Shown here: in pieces, positions 26,741 to 35,501 of the stretch | How positions within the stretch are numbered: position 1 is the first letter of the stretch | How the letters are laid out: the number at the start of each line of letters is the position of its first letter | DNA from: Coleofasciculus sp. FACHB-1120 | Lineage (GTDB): Bacteria; Cyanobacteriota; Cyanobacteriia; Cyanobacteriales; FACHB-T130 | Direction: 5' to 3' | Assembly: GCF_014698845.1 (NCBI RefSeq) | Contig: NZ_JACJTV010000025.1 | Coordinates: 1 to 64,000 of the forward strand | Length of the DNA: 64,000 bases | Notes under the pieces: generated by a model | Seen by the model: the letters and a program-made list of their open reading frames with translations, nothing else | What the model was told of the DNA's origin: nothing | The model's database searches: none | Program-made: the position numbers and the translations under genes

Positions 26741-26943
26741 TGTTCCAGATTAACCAGACTGGAATAGGAGGAACCTCGACCCTCACAAGCAAAAAACTTG
26801 CGGAGAATGTGAGAGAGAGCCTCACAGTCAGCATTTCCCCGCTCAGCCTGGGAAGGAGATAACAAGATATCAGAGTAAGCTGGTTATGCCTTTCGTCCGA
26901 TAAATTACTTGACTCTACCTATCAAAAATAAAGGGATTATTTC

Positions 26944-27912
26944 ATGAATACCCAGATGAAACTATCGGAAAATACGCAACAATTGCTCAATTGTCCAGTT
27001 TGTCAGTCAAAGTTAGAATTGGTCAAAGAGGAATTTGAATGTACAAATTCTGAGTGTAAGGCTCATTTTCCGGTAGTTGATGGGATACCTGTTTTAATCA
27101 ATGAGTCTTCAAGTATCTTTTCTTTTAGCGATTTTTTAAATCGTCAAGATACAACTTTCAATTTTCAATCTCAGTCAAAATTGAAAAAGGTTATTGCAAA
27201 TTTACTTCCGGATATTCATGCCAATATCAAGGGAAAAGACAATTATGATCAGTTTTTAAAGCTGGTGATGAAGCTGAATGAAAAACCTAAGATATTGGTG
27301 GTTGGTGGGGGTATCGTGGGAGATGGAATGGAAGCTGTTTTTTCCAATCCCGCTCTGGAAATTGTTAGCACTGATGTTTCTTTTGGTCCTTGCACAGCAT
27401 TAATCTGTGACGCTCACGACATACCCTTTGCTGAAAACTCGTTTGATGGGGTAATTGTACAAGCTGTACTTGAACACGTTCTAGATCCCAACCGATGTGT
27501 AGAAGAAATTTATCGGGTACTTAAAAAAGGAGGAGTAGTTTACGCAGAAACTCCCTTTATGCAACAAGTACACATGGGAAGATATGATTTTACTCGATTT
27601 ACTCATTTAGGACATCGCCGTTTGTTTCGTAAGTTTGAAGAAGCTTCTAGTGGCGCAGTGTGTGGCCCAGGAATGGCATTAGCTTGGTCATATCAATACT
27701 TTCTTTTGAGTTTCGTGAAATCTGATGCGGCAAAATCGGCGGTGAAAGCTTTTACCCGATTGACTTCCTTTTGGTTAAAATATTTAGACTATTTTTTAAT
27801 TGATAAGCCTGGTACATTTGATGCAGCATCAGGATATTATTTTATCGGGACAAAGAGCGATCGCGTTCTTTCTGACCGAGAATTGCTTAAACTCTACAAA
27901 GGGATACAATAG
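26944..27912 (+). CDS. SAM-dependent methyltransferase with zinc-ribbon head
   Basis: A 322-aa protein. The N-terminus resembles a Trm112/UPF0434-type ribbon (LLNCPVCQSKLELVKEEFEC with a later CTNSEC, then FPVVDGIPVLI). A class I methyltransferase core follows: motif I ILVVGGGIVGDGME (about 118-131), the acidic residue in IVSTDVSF, DAHDIPFAENSFDGVIVQAV and LEHVLDPNRCVEEIYRVLKK. It would transfer a methyl group from SAM, most likely to a sugar or lipid-linked glycan given the surrounding glycosyltransferases. The substrate is inferred from context only. The start is the ATG at 26944. Confidence 0.85.
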   Translation: MNTQMKLSENTQQLLNCPVCQSKLELVKEEFECTNSECKAHFPVVDGIPVLINESSSIFSFSDFLNRQDTTFNFQSQSKLKKVIANLLPDIHANIKGKDNYDQFLKLVMKLNEKPKILVVGGGIVGDGMEAVFSNPALEIVSTDVSFGPCTALICDAHDIPFAENSFDGVIVQAVLEHVLDPNRCVEEIYRVLKKGGVVYAETPFMQQVHMGRYDFTRFTHLGHRRLFRKFEEASSGAVCGPGMALAWSYQYFLLSFVKSDAAKSAVKAFTRLTSFWLKYLDYFLIDKPGTFDAASGYYFIGTKSDRVLSDRELLKLYKGIQ

Positions 27913-27958
27913 AGTTTTTGCTGATTAAGATTGGTAAAAATTTATTGCCGGATTCAAA

Positions 27959-29053
27959 ATGTCTAAGGTGGCAATTTTTCTCACCTCCCTGGAAGGTGGT
28001 GGCGTTGAGAGAGTGCTAGTTAACTTGACTCGTGGTTTTATCGAGCAAGGTTTAAGCGTAGATTTAGTTTTAGTTAAGGTCGAAGGACCTTTTTTGCCCC
28101 TGGTTCCGCCAGAAGTAAACATCATAGACTTACAGGGGAAGCGGCTAATCACTAGTCTTCCCGCGCTGGTACGCTATCTAAAAGAAAACAAACCGCAAGC
28201 TTTACTTTCGGCTTTGGAAGATACGAACTTGGTGGCTTTGTGGAGTCGAAAACTAGGTGGTGTATCAACTCGAATAGTCGTTAGCGTACATAATACTCTT
28301 TCAATAGAATCCAAAAATTCAACTCAACTCAAAAGGCGAATTTCACCTTATTTGGCACGCTGGTTTTACCCGTGGGCTGATGCAGTTGTTACAGTCTCTC
28401 AAGGGGCGGCGGATGATTTAACAAAATTGGGTTTACCGAAGGAACTGGTTAAAGTAATCTACAACCCAGTTGTTACCCCGGAACTTTTTAAAAAAGTTGC
28501 TGAACCTTTGGATCATCCTTGGTTTAAACCAGATTCCCCTCTAGTGATTTTGGGTGTAGGACGCTTGGAAAAGCAAAAAGATTTCTCAACGCTGATTCGC
28601 GCTTTTGCACAAGTGCAGCAGCATCGTCCGGCAAAGTTGATGATTTTGGGTGAGGGAAAAGAACGACCCCAGCTTGAGGCTTTGGTGCAGGAACTAGGTT
28701 TAACAGAAGTTGTAGCTTTACCTGGGTTTGTGGCGAATCCTTATGCTTACATGGCTGCATCGGCGGTGTTCGTTCTCTCGTCTTTATTCGAGGGATTGCC
28801 TACTGTATTAATTGAGGCGATGGCTGGAGGAACCGCGGTTGTTTCTACTGATTGTGAAAGTGGGCCAGCAGAGATTTTAGAACAGGGTCGCTATGGGAAA
28901 TTAGTACCTGTGGGAGATGTGAAGCGTATGGCAGAGGCTATTATTAACACTTTAGATGAGCCTCGAAATTCTGAAGCTTTACAGCAAAAGGCTATGGAAT
29001 ACTCTCTTGTAAATGCTTTAACAGCGTATCGGCAGGTGTTGGATGTTAGCTAA
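27959..29053 (+). CDS. Family 4 glycosyltransferase
   Basis: A 364-aa GT4 enzyme with a well-conserved N-terminus (VAIFLTSLEGGGVERVLVNL), VSVHNTLSIESKNS, the C-terminal VILGVGRLEKQKDFSTLIRA (about 194-213), KLMILGEGKERPQLE and SLFEGLPTVLIEAMAGGTAV (about 276-295). Such proteins add hexose or N-acetylhexosamine residues in capsule and EPS synthesis. The start is the ATG at 27959, 46 bp after the methyltransferase stop, on the same strand. They are probably one transcript with the following GT2 gene. Confidence 0.92.
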   Translation: MSKVAIFLTSLEGGGVERVLVNLTRGFIEQGLSVDLVLVKVEGPFLPLVPPEVNIIDLQGKRLITSLPALVRYLKENKPQALLSALEDTNLVALWSRKLGGVSTRIVVSVHNTLSIESKNSTQLKRRISPYLARWFYPWADAVVTVSQGAADDLTKLGLPKELVKVIYNPVVTPELFKKVAEPLDHPWFKPDSPLVILGVGRLEKQKDFSTLIRAFAQVQQHRPAKLMILGEGKERPQLEALVQELGLTEVVALPGFVANPYAYMAASAVFVLSSLFEGLPTVLIEAMAGGTAVVSTDCESGPAEILEQGRYGKLVPVGDVKRMAEAIINTLDEPRNSEALQQKAMEYSLVNALTAYRQVLDVS

Positions 29054-29199
29054 CGTTATTTTCTTCCTTTGATTCTGGTTTAATCGGAGAAATTTATTAG
29101 GCTGGATTGAGGAACGAACCGATAGATTCAGTAAGTTTTTGAGTGAGAAGAAAGTAACATAGCAATGGATAGAATTTAAAAAGTTTGAAGAGATAAAGC

Positions 29200-30150
29200 A
29201 TGAACAATAATCCGAAAGTTAGCATTCTCATCAACAACTACAATTATGCTCGTTTCTTGGCGGAAGCGATTGACAGCGCTCTCAACCAAACTTATCCTCA
29301 CACTGAGGTAATTGTAGTAGATGACGGTTCTACTGATAATTCACGGGAAATTATTGCCGGTTACAAAGATAAAATTACCCCAGTGCTAAAGGAAAATGGG
29401 GGGCAAGCTTCGGCTTTTAATGCAGGTTTTGCCGCGAGTACTGGAGATATCATTTGTTTTTTAGATGCTGACGATATCTATGTGTCAGAAAAAGCGGCAG
29501 AAATTGTAGATGCGTTTAGCGATCGCGCAGATTTAGGATGGTGTTTTCACTCGCTTAAGTGGGTGGATGCTGAGGGGAAACCTTCTCTCACTCAAAATGG
29601 CAATGAAGCTGCATCCATTCCTAAAAAAGGTGATGAAAATCTTAAGCGGGAATACGATCTGCGAGAACACATAAAAAAGGGCAAGCTGAAGGATAAATTA
29701 GACAATCTTCCTTCTACCACAGCTCTATGTTTTAGGCGATCGCTTCTACAGCAGATTCTGCCAATGCCTGAAGCCAAGCGAATTGGTCTTAATGATGGTT
29801 ATTTAGAATTTGCTTCAATAGGGCTGAGTAAAGGGCTAATTTTTGATAGAGAATTAGCCCTTTATCGAGTACATGGCTCTAATGCCTATTCTATGAGGAA
29901 GGATAAACAAAAGGTGCAAGCCCGAATCATTGTCCTTACCGCTTATTGGCTCAAGAAGAATTTCCCATCGCTTTCTAAGTTTACCAATAACTTGTTGGCA
30001 ACAGGTTTGGGGATGTATCGTCGTTCTGGAGGAGTTGAGGAGGAATGTCAGGAATTTGTTAAACGTTATTTATCTTCGGTGACGCTACCAGAAAAACTTG
30101 AAATTTATCTGAGAGCGTTTTACAATTACCTGAAAAATACTAAGTTTTAG
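29200..30150 (+). CDS. Family 2 glycosyltransferase
   Basis: A 316-aa GT-A enzyme. The N-terminal fold is complete: VSILINNYNYARFLAEAIDS, EVIVVDDGSTDNSRE, ENGGQASAFNAGF and the metal-binding CFLDADDIY (about 86-94). A substrate-binding section follows with RRSLLQQILPMPEAKRIGLN, and the C-terminal part is helical. There are no membrane segments, so it is cytosolic. The start is the ATG at 29200 with GAAGAG upstream. It is the last gene of the exopolysaccharide run before a strong palindrome. Confidence 0.9.
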   Translation: MNNNPKVSILINNYNYARFLAEAIDSALNQTYPHTEVIVVDDGSTDNSREIIAGYKDKITPVLKENGGQASAFNAGFAASTGDIICFLDADDIYVSEKAAEIVDAFSDRADLGWCFHSLKWVDAEGKPSLTQNGNEAASIPKKGDENLKREYDLREHIKKGKLKDKLDNLPSTTALCFRRSLLQQILPMPEAKRIGLNDGYLEFASIGLSKGLIFDRELALYRVHGSNAYSMRKDKQKVQARIIVLTAYWLKKNFPSLSKFTNNLLATGLGMYRRSGGVEEECQEFVKRYLSSVTLPEKLEIYLRAFYNYLKNTKF

Positions 30151-30210
30151 GTAAGTCAATCAATACTCTGGTCTGACTTTAATATTACTCATAAATTGCT
30201 GCTGATAAAG

Positions 30211-30242
30211 TTGTAGGGGCACAAAGGTTTGCGCCCCTACAA
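30211..30242 (+). terminator. Palindrome at the end of the EPS run
   Basis: TTGTAGGGGC (30211-30220) and GCCCCTACAA (30233-30242) pair perfectly around a 12-nt loop. It sits between the convergent GT2 and ycf37 genes and is related in sequence to the element at 20493. Confidence 0.6.
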
Positions 30243-30299
30243 TCGTTACGTTTTATTTGAGTTTCACCGGAGGCAGAGCCTCATGGATGACAAGGAGTC

Positions 30300-30827
30300 T
30301 TAAGTCGAGGGAACCAACCGTTTCCGCAAGGATTCGGCGCGTCGTTTGGCGGTGCCATTGTCAGGCTCGTGCTTCAGCGCTTCCTCATAGCTTTCCAACG
30401 CCTGAGCAGTTAACTTCTTCTTCTCGTAAACATGACCCAGATTATTGAGCGCCGTGACATAATCTGGAACTATCTTCAAAGCTTCTTTGTAGTTGCGAAT
30501 TGCTACGTCGTACTGCTCTTGGGAGAAGTAAGCAAAGCCCAAAGCATTGTAGATAGGCGCGAGAGTTTCTTCGCCAGCATCCTCAGCTTTGAGAGCTTTT
30601 TGAAGCAGCGAGATCGCCTGCGTGTAAAGTTTTTTATCTAAATAGATGCTGCCGAGTTCGTAAAACTCCTGGGTTGTGCATTTGTCGTTTTGCAGCTTAT
30701 TTTGCAGCCGGGAGAGGACACTTTCAACTTTGCGGGTTTTGAAAACCTGGCGCACAACTGCCCAACCGGCAACGGCAAGCAGTACCAGCAACAAGGAGAG
30801 ATAAAAAATTGCCAGAGAGTTATCCAT
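30300..30827 (-). CDS. ycf37: Ycf37-like membrane-anchored TPR protein
   Basis: A 175-aa protein with one N-terminal membrane helix (LAIFYLSLLLVLLAVAGWAV) and three tetratricopeptide units (about 57-165): TTQEFYELGSIYLDKKLYTQ, APIYNALGFAYFSQEQYDVA and VTALNNLGHVYEKKKLTAQA. Size and layout match Ycf37, which in Synechocystis and algal plastids helps assemble or stabilise photosystem I. The start is the ATG at 30825-30827. It is not grouped with other photosystem genes here. A generic TPR protein is the alternative. Confidence 0.78.
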   Translation of the reverse strand: MDNSLAIFYLSLLLVLLAVAGWAVVRQVFKTRKVESVLSRLQNKLQNDKCTTQEFYELGSIYLDKKLYTQAISLLQKALKAEDAGEETLAPIYNALGFAYFSQEQYDVAIRNYKEALKIVPDYVTALNNLGHVYEKKKLTAQALESYEEALKHEPDNGTAKRRAESLRKRLVPST

Positions 30828-30924
30828 TGCCCTTCAAATACAGAGATTAATTTGCTTTCTCTATTCATTATGGGACGTGATTGCGGCAGAGGTGGATCGC
30901 CACAGATGCCCTAGCGGAAGTTTT

Positions 30925-31752
30925 CTAAAATCGGTTGGTATCGCTCTGGGGGAGTCCCCAATACTTAACCCGTTCTTGTAGCCAGCCTTCTCGCTTCCAA
31001 CGCGCGATCGCATCATTTACCCGTTGCCGCAGTTGATTGTACTGCAACCCTTTGGGCATCACTACGGCTAGCGGTTCCCCTGATAAGCGTACCGGCAACA
31101 GTCGGTACTGGGGATATTCCTGCACCCAGCCGCTGAGAATGGTGGCATCGGCGGCGAAGGCATCGGCGTTACCCGATTCTAGGAGCGATCGCGCCTGTTC
31201 GTAGGAATCTACGCCAACTAGCTGAACTTGGGGGATAAGATAGCGCACCGTAGAAATCGTATCCGAGCCTTTCAGAACGGCGACTTTTCTCTGTTGCAGA
31301 TCGTTAAGCCTTTGTAAGGATGCGTCCTGGGTAACTAAAGCGGTGCCGTCTAGGTAGTAAGGAATGCTGAAGTTAACCAAGCGATCGCGCGAAGCATTTT
31401 GTGTCACCCTCGCGATCGTCAGATCGACTGTTCCATCCACCACTACCGAGAGCCGATCTCGATTCGCCACCGGCTGCAACTTTACCGCATCGGGTTGATC
31501 TAGGAGTTCTGCTGCTAAACGCTGGGCAATGTCAATTTCTAGCCCTTGCAGTTTGCCTTCCCCATCCCGAAAAGCCAGGGGACGGACATTGTCTTTCACT
31601 GCAACAATTAGGTAGCCGCGCTCCACAATCTCTTGTAGCTCGGCAGCAACCGCTAAATTTGGCGATTTTATACTGGCAAAGAGCCAAAGAAAAAACATTC
31701 CCAGGCATTGCCTGGGAACGAGGCACGGCAACAGACGAGTGGCGAGCTTCAT
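30925..31752 (-). CDS. Periplasmic amino-acid-type substrate-binding protein
   Basis: A 275-aa ABC-type binding protein of the SBP_bac_3 family. The mature part starts near AVAAELQEIVERGYLIVAVK and has PLAFRDGEGKLQGLEIDIAQ, VVDGTVDLTIARVTQNASRD and VNFSIPYYLDG, which form the two-lobed ligand pocket for polar amino acids. No permease or ATPase gene is adjacent. The signal region is odd: part of it is encoded by a dispersed palindromic repeat (31698-31718). The ATG at 31752 gives a 38-residue leader; the ATG at 31698, inside the repeat, would give a shorter, normal signal peptide (MFFLWLFASIKSPNLAVAAE). Confidence 0.85.
   Translation of the reverse strand: MKLATRLLPCLVPRQCLGMFFLWLFASIKSPNLAVAAELQEIVERGYLIVAVKDNVRPLAFRDGEGKLQGLEIDIAQRLAAELLDQPDAVKLQPVANRDRLSVVVDGTVDLTIARVTQNASRDRLVNFSIPYYLDGTALVTQDASLQRLNDLQQRKVAVLKGSDTISTVRYLIPQVQLVGVDSYEQARSLLESGNADAFAADATILSGWVQEYPQYRLLPVRLSGEPLAVVMPKGLQYNQLRQRVNDAIARWKREGWLQERVKYWGLPQSDTNRF
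31698..31718. repeat. Dispersed palindrome inside a signal-peptide region
   Basis: TTCCCAGGCA (31698-31707) and TGCCTGGGAA (31709-31718) form a near-continuous palindrome followed by CGAGG. This motif is a familiar scattered intergenic repeat in cyanobacteria (from memory). Here it lies within, and codes for, part of the leader of a binding protein. Confidence 0.7.
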
Positions 31753-31797
31753 TCATCCCACCCTTCGGGAAGGACAAAGCCCTAGATGCTTCATCCT

Positions 31798-32154
31798 TTA
31801 CCCTTGAGCCTGTGTAGCTAGTTGCAGCACCTTGTCAAAGCCGGCGGGATCGAGAACAGCCATCTGCGCCAGCATCTTGCGATTAATCTGGACATTCGCC
31901 TTTTTCAATTTGCCCATCAGCTGGCTATAGCTAATGCCGTGCTGACGTGCTGCGGCGTTGATGCGGGTAATCCAGAGGCTGCGGAAATCGCGCTTGCGCT
32001 TCTTGCGATCGCGGTAGGCGTTACGCAGCGCCTTCATGACCTGTTGATTGGCTGTCCGGAACAAAGTTGAGTGAGAACCTCGGAAGCCTTTGGCTAGTTT
32101 GAGAATTTTTTTGCGGCGTTTGCGAGCAACGTTACCGCGTTTTACCCGTGTCAT
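31798..32154 (-). CDS. rplT: 50S ribosomal protein L20
   Basis: A 118-aa basic protein of normal length for L20, starting [20 protein letters not shown] and containing the conserved [40 protein letters not shown] and [20 protein letters not shown]. It binds 23S rRNA early in 50S assembly. It follows rpmI by about 98 bp on the same strand, the usual rpmI-rplT order. infC is not in this cluster. Confidence 0.98.
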   Translation of the reverse strand: MTRVKRGNVARKRRKKILKLAKGFRGSHSTLFRTANQQVMKALRNAYRDRKKRKRDFRSLWITRINAAARQHGISYSQLMGKLKKANVQINRKMLAQMAVLDPAGFDKVLQLATQAQG

Positions 32155-32252
32155 GGCTAATTATGAGTTGTTATTGATCGGTGGTCAGCAGTCATTCGTC
32201 ATTAGTCATTAGTAATTGACTAGAGACTCGTCATCGAAAGCAAATTGCTTCC

Positions 32253-32450
32253 TTACAAATAGGGCAGCATCAAGCGCACATTTTCTTCATCGCGTTCATG
32301 CACCAGAGCCATTTTAGAGATCCGCCGTTTCCGGTCAGAACTCTTGTGCTGTAGCAGGTGACTTTTGAAGGCTTTGCGGTGGACGATTTTGCCGCTGCCG
32401 GTGGCTCTAAAACGCTTTGCCGCTGCTTTACGGGTTTTCAGTTTAGGCAT
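32253..32450 (-). CDS. rpmI: 50S ribosomal protein L35
   Basis: A 65-aa, strongly basic protein of standard L35 length: [56 protein letters not shown] and ending LMLPYL. The ATG is at 32448-32450. It is the first gene of the rpmI-rplT pair and is transcribed divergently from the ComFB-family gene; the 134-bp gap should carry both promoters. Confidence 0.98.
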   Translation of the reverse strand: MPKLKTRKAAAKRFRATGSGKIVHRKAFKSHLLQHKSSDRKRRISKMALVHERDEENVRLMLPYL

Positions 32451-32584
32451 GAATGGTCTTTAATTCGACACAATCTATAAAGTTAGCACTATTTAGTCTA
32501 ATTAGACAAGTTATGAATTTCAAATCTAAGGCAGAATCATAGCAGGTTTGCCGTTTTGAAATGCGATTGTCAGGGAGAGGCGCG

Positions 32585-33025
32585 ATGAGTCTGGAAAAGC
32601 TCACGATAGAAACGATTGTTGAACAAGCTTTGCAGGATGGATATATGACGCCGACTCTAGCCCAAGAGATTGGCAGCATCTGCGAAATTTCGGAAATTTC
32701 TGTTGACGACTACATTGCTTTAGATCGTTTATTCGGGCAACTTTTAACCGATGAAGCGATCGCGATTCCCGGAAAACAGTTCATCAATGTGATGGAAGCA
32801 TTGGTGCTAATAGAAGCGAGTGTGCAGGTGCTAAAAATGGAAGTAACCAACCCTTGCCTTCTGGATCTGGGAGAGATTGCTGCTTATGCGCTCAATCGAC
32901 TGCCACCCCTCTATGCCACCACTGAGGAAGGCGCTAGCTTTCAGCGTCAGCGTGGCAAGGAGGAACTTCGAGCGTTAATTACCCAGAAAGTTCAAGAAGC
33001 GATCGCGTGCAAGCCGATGCCCTAA
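32585..33025 (+). CDS. ComFB-family protein, possible c-di-GMP receptor
   Basis: A 146-aa protein. The N-terminal half (IETIVEQALQDGYMTPTLAQ, YIALDRLFGQLLTDEAIAIP) is the helical extension seen in cyanobacterial ComFB proteins. The C-terminal half is the ComFB domain: QFINVMEALVLIEASVQVLK, DLGEIAAYALNRLPPLYATT and FQRQRGKEELRALITQKVQE. ComFB members in cyanobacteria have been shown to bind cyclic dinucleotides, so a signalling role in motility, competence or cell size is plausible. The zinc-type cysteines of Bacillus ComFB are missing. I chose the ATG at 32585 because GGGAGAGG lies just upstream, over the ATG at 32561. Confidence 0.85.
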   Translation: MSLEKLTIETIVEQALQDGYMTPTLAQEIGSICEISEISVDDYIALDRLFGQLLTDEAIAIPGKQFINVMEALVLIEASVQVLKMEVTNPCLLDLGEIAAYALNRLPPLYATTEEGASFQRQRGKEELRALITQKVQEAIACKPMP

Positions 33026-33081
33026 TGATTCGGCTGCTCGCCCTTCCCCTGAGTGTATAAAGTGTATAACCCTGCTAAGTC

Positions 33082-34164
33082 TTACTGAACCAGAATCCGT
33101 CCGGTGTAACCCGATCCGTTGTAGCGTTGAAGTACATTTTGAGCGATCACTTCCGCGTTCCCAGCCTCCACCAAAGCAACGCAAGCGCCCCCAAAACCAG
33201 CACCCGTCAAGCGTGCGCCGAATACACCACGGGTTTCTTGCAATATCCTCACCAGCGTATCCAACGCCGGGACGGAAACTTCGTAATCGTCCCGCAAACT
33301 GGCATGAGAAGCATTCATTAACTCCCCAAAGCGCTCCGCAGAGACTCCCTGTATCGCCTCCAGCACCCGGTTATCCTCTGTAACCACATGAAGAGCGCGA
33401 CGCCGCAGCGGCTCCGGTAAAGACTCTACAGCTTGCGGATCGGTGATATCTCTGAGCGCCTTCACTCCCAACAACCGCGCTGCTTCCTCACAATCAGCGC
33501 GTCGCTGGTTGTAGCCACTTGCCGCCAGGGTACGAGGCACGCCGCTATCGATTACCACAATTTCTGCTCCCTTTGGGAAAGGAAGAACTTGACGTTCCAG
33601 CGTGCGCGTGTCCAGAAACAGCATCGAATCGGTGTCAGCAAGGCTCGACGCCATCTGATCCATAATTCCGCATTGCACGCCAGCATAGTGAATTTCTGCC
33701 TGCTGGGCGAGTTGGGCGATTTGCACATCATCGAGAGTTAGTGAAAGTAGCGATGGCTTCGCCTCGGCTAACTTACGCAATGCTCTGAGAGTCGCCACTT
33801 CCAGCGCCGCACTGCTAGACAAACCCGAACCAATAGGAACGGAGGATGTAACGTACACATTAACCGGCGGGATGGTATTACCTTGCTGCTCTAAAAGTCG
33901 GATACACCCAACTATATAACTTGCGAAACTAGATGGCGTATGAGTGCTTTCTAAAACGTCTACTTTTTCGTCGAGTTCCGCAGAGTAAAAGTGGTGCTGT
34001 TCATCTTTGCTAAATCCCAATTGTACCGTCGTTTTTTGGGGGATAGCTGTTGGGAGGACAAACCCATCGTTATAGTCAGTGTGTTCGCCTAGTAGGTTTA
34101 CCCGTCCTGGTGCGCTGGCTTCGATTTCTGGTTCTGTACCGAATACTTGTTGAAAATTCATCAT
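33082..34164 (-). CDS. galK: Galactokinase
   Basis: Phosphorylates galactose to galactose-1-phosphate in the Leloir pathway. The 360-aa protein carries the galactokinase signature [19 protein letters not shown] (about 21-39), the GHMP phosphate loop [20 protein letters not shown] (about 107-126), [18 protein letters not shown] with the catalytic Asp, and the C-terminal [20 protein letters not shown]. Length is normal for the family. The start is the ATG at 34162-34164. No galT, galE or galM gene is adjacent. It may help recycle galactose for polysaccharide synthesis. Confidence 0.94.
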   Translation of the reverse strand: MMNFQQVFGTEPEIEASAPGRVNLLGEHTDYNDGFVLPTAIPQKTTVQLGFSKDEQHHFYSAELDEKVDVLESTHTPSSFASYIVGCIRLLEQQGNTIPPVNVYVTSSVPIGSGLSSSAALEVATLRALRKLAEAKPSLLSLTLDDVQIAQLAQQAEIHYAGVQCGIMDQMASSLADTDSMLFLDTRTLERQVLPFPKGAEIVVIDSGVPRTLAASGYNQRRADCEEAARLLGVKALRDITDPQAVESLPEPLRRRALHVVTEDNRVLEAIQGVSAERFGELMNASHASLRDDYEVSVPALDTLVRILQETRGVFGARLTGAGFGGACVALVEAGNAEVIAQNVLQRYNGSGYTGRILVQ

Positions 34165-34200
34165 GGTTTGTTGAGAGAAAGTACCTGGTGATGTTTACAA

Positions 34201-34246
34201 TCGCAACTTCTACCCCCCTTCTGTGGAAGGGGGGTAGAAGTTGCGA
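34201..34246. repeat. Perfect 20-bp inverted repeat upstream of galK
   Basis: A 20-bp arm (34201-34220, TCGCAACTTC then TACCCCCCTT) is followed by the 6-nt loop CTGTGG and its exact complement (34227-34246). The run of six C and six G makes the stem very stable. There is no T run after it on either strand. It lies 37 bp upstream of the galK start codon, between galK and tspO. Confidence 0.9.
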
Positions 34247-34345
34247 GAGCTTGTATCAAACGAAGTCTGTTTTCGCTGACTGTCGAGAGGCAAAATTTCG
34301 GGTCTTTACAAATAGATTTCAAACCGGCTTAGAAGCCTTTCCTAA

Positions 34346-34819
34346 CTATATAGACTCAGGATTCAGTTGAATCATCTCCCAAGTCGTATAGGTTCCAACC
34401 GGACTCCAAAGCACATAAGGGAGTAATAAAAGAGCCGCTAATCCAGAAATCGGTAATACAACCAATGCCAAAAGAACTCCTAAAATAACGCCCGAACCTC
34501 CTAATACCGTACCGACTGTAAGGCTGCGGAGTCTGAGCGTGGTAGGAATGTAAGCAACTGTGACAATTTCCAAGAGTAGATAAAGTGCCATTAATAAACA
34601 AGTTTTCAGGCTACCTGGATCTTGTTCCCAAATTATGGTTGCTGATAAAGCTCCGCCTGCAAAAACAATCGTCCAGATAAACGGAATCAGAGGCTCAAAA
34701 ACAAGCCAACTAGGTCGGGTCAAGTTTTTGACCCATTGAGTATCGCGCGGTCTAAACAAGAGACTTCCTAGCGCAACGAATAAGGTCACGCCCCCAATAA
34801 TCATCATTGAATTGATCAT
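34346..34819 (-). CDS. TspO/MBR-family membrane protein
   Basis: A 157-aa protein with five predicted helices, matching the tryptophan-rich sensory protein family. The first loop has LTRPSWLVFEPLIPFIWTIV, and the last helix ends LLLLPYVLWSPVGTYTTWEM before LNPESI. TspO proteins bind tetrapyrroles and respond to stress or light. Conservation of the porphyrin-site tryptophans looks partial, so this is a divergent member. The start is the ATG at 34817-34819. galK lies downstream on the same strand, across the strong hairpin. Confidence 0.75.
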   Translation of the reverse strand: MINSMMIIGGVTLFVALGSLLFRPRDTQWVKNLTRPSWLVFEPLIPFIWTIVFAGGALSATIIWEQDPGSLKTCLLMALYLLLEIVTVAYIPTTLRLRSLTVGTVLGGSGVILGVLLALVVLPISGLAALLLLPYVLWSPVGTYTTWEMIQLNPESI

Positions 34820-35501
34820 TCTTTTACCCTCTGCGATCGCCTAGCGTGCCAAATGGTTTATCGCTATACTTGCGCTCCCGAGCGAGCTGAAGCAACCTGT
34901 ACAAATCGATCGTGTCAATTTCAAGAATGACTTTAATCAGTCTTTGGTGTGAGAGTGTGGGCAGTTTTGACTGTTATCGGCTTCATAGCACACTTTATCT
35001 ATCAAAAGATAGATTCAAAAAATCAATCCATTCTACGTCTAGAACTTACAGTTTTTCCTACTATTTCTGTGGTAGTAGATGAATCTCAAAAAGAAGGAAA
35101 TTTAAATAAAACATTCATTATGCATCTACCTTAAGCCTGACTTGTTTTATCTAAACCAAAACTTCATATAGTCTCAGTAGAACCACTTAAAGCTAGACTG
35201 ACCGAATCATCAGGGCTTTAGCGGTTTTCTCGGTTTCCTGGCTCTTCAAAGTTTATTGTTTTGATAAAGATTCAGTATAACTACTATCATTTTCGTAAAA
35301 AAAATGTGAAGCTTTCATGAAAGGCGAAAATACTGTAAAACTCAGGCGATCGCCAGATTACTAGCCTAAATAATTTCCGCAAATATTTATCGCTCCTGTT
35401 GAGCGCCAAAGATACACAGTTGCTCTTGGTAGGACAATCGTGGCGATCGCTCTTTGTGAAATTCCAACTATCAATATTCAGGTTTACGGAGGGTTATTTT
35501 T
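34820..35501. other. Spacer ahead of the PEP-CTERM block
   Basis: About 680 bp, AT-rich, with a few HIP1 sites near its end. A 61-codon GTG-initiated frame at 34949-35134 has one hydrophobic stretch (VWAVLTVIGFIAHFIY) but no ribosome-binding site, so it is not called. Otherwise I see nothing here. Confidence 0.4.

Noticed and set aside
31401-31817. 138-codon plus-strand frame opposite the binding-protein gene
   Set aside because: It is antisense to a clear substrate-binding protein and rich in Pro/Arg from the reversed codons.
34949-35134. 61-codon frame with one hydrophobic segment
   Set aside because: GTG start without a ribosome-binding site and no neighbour to support it.
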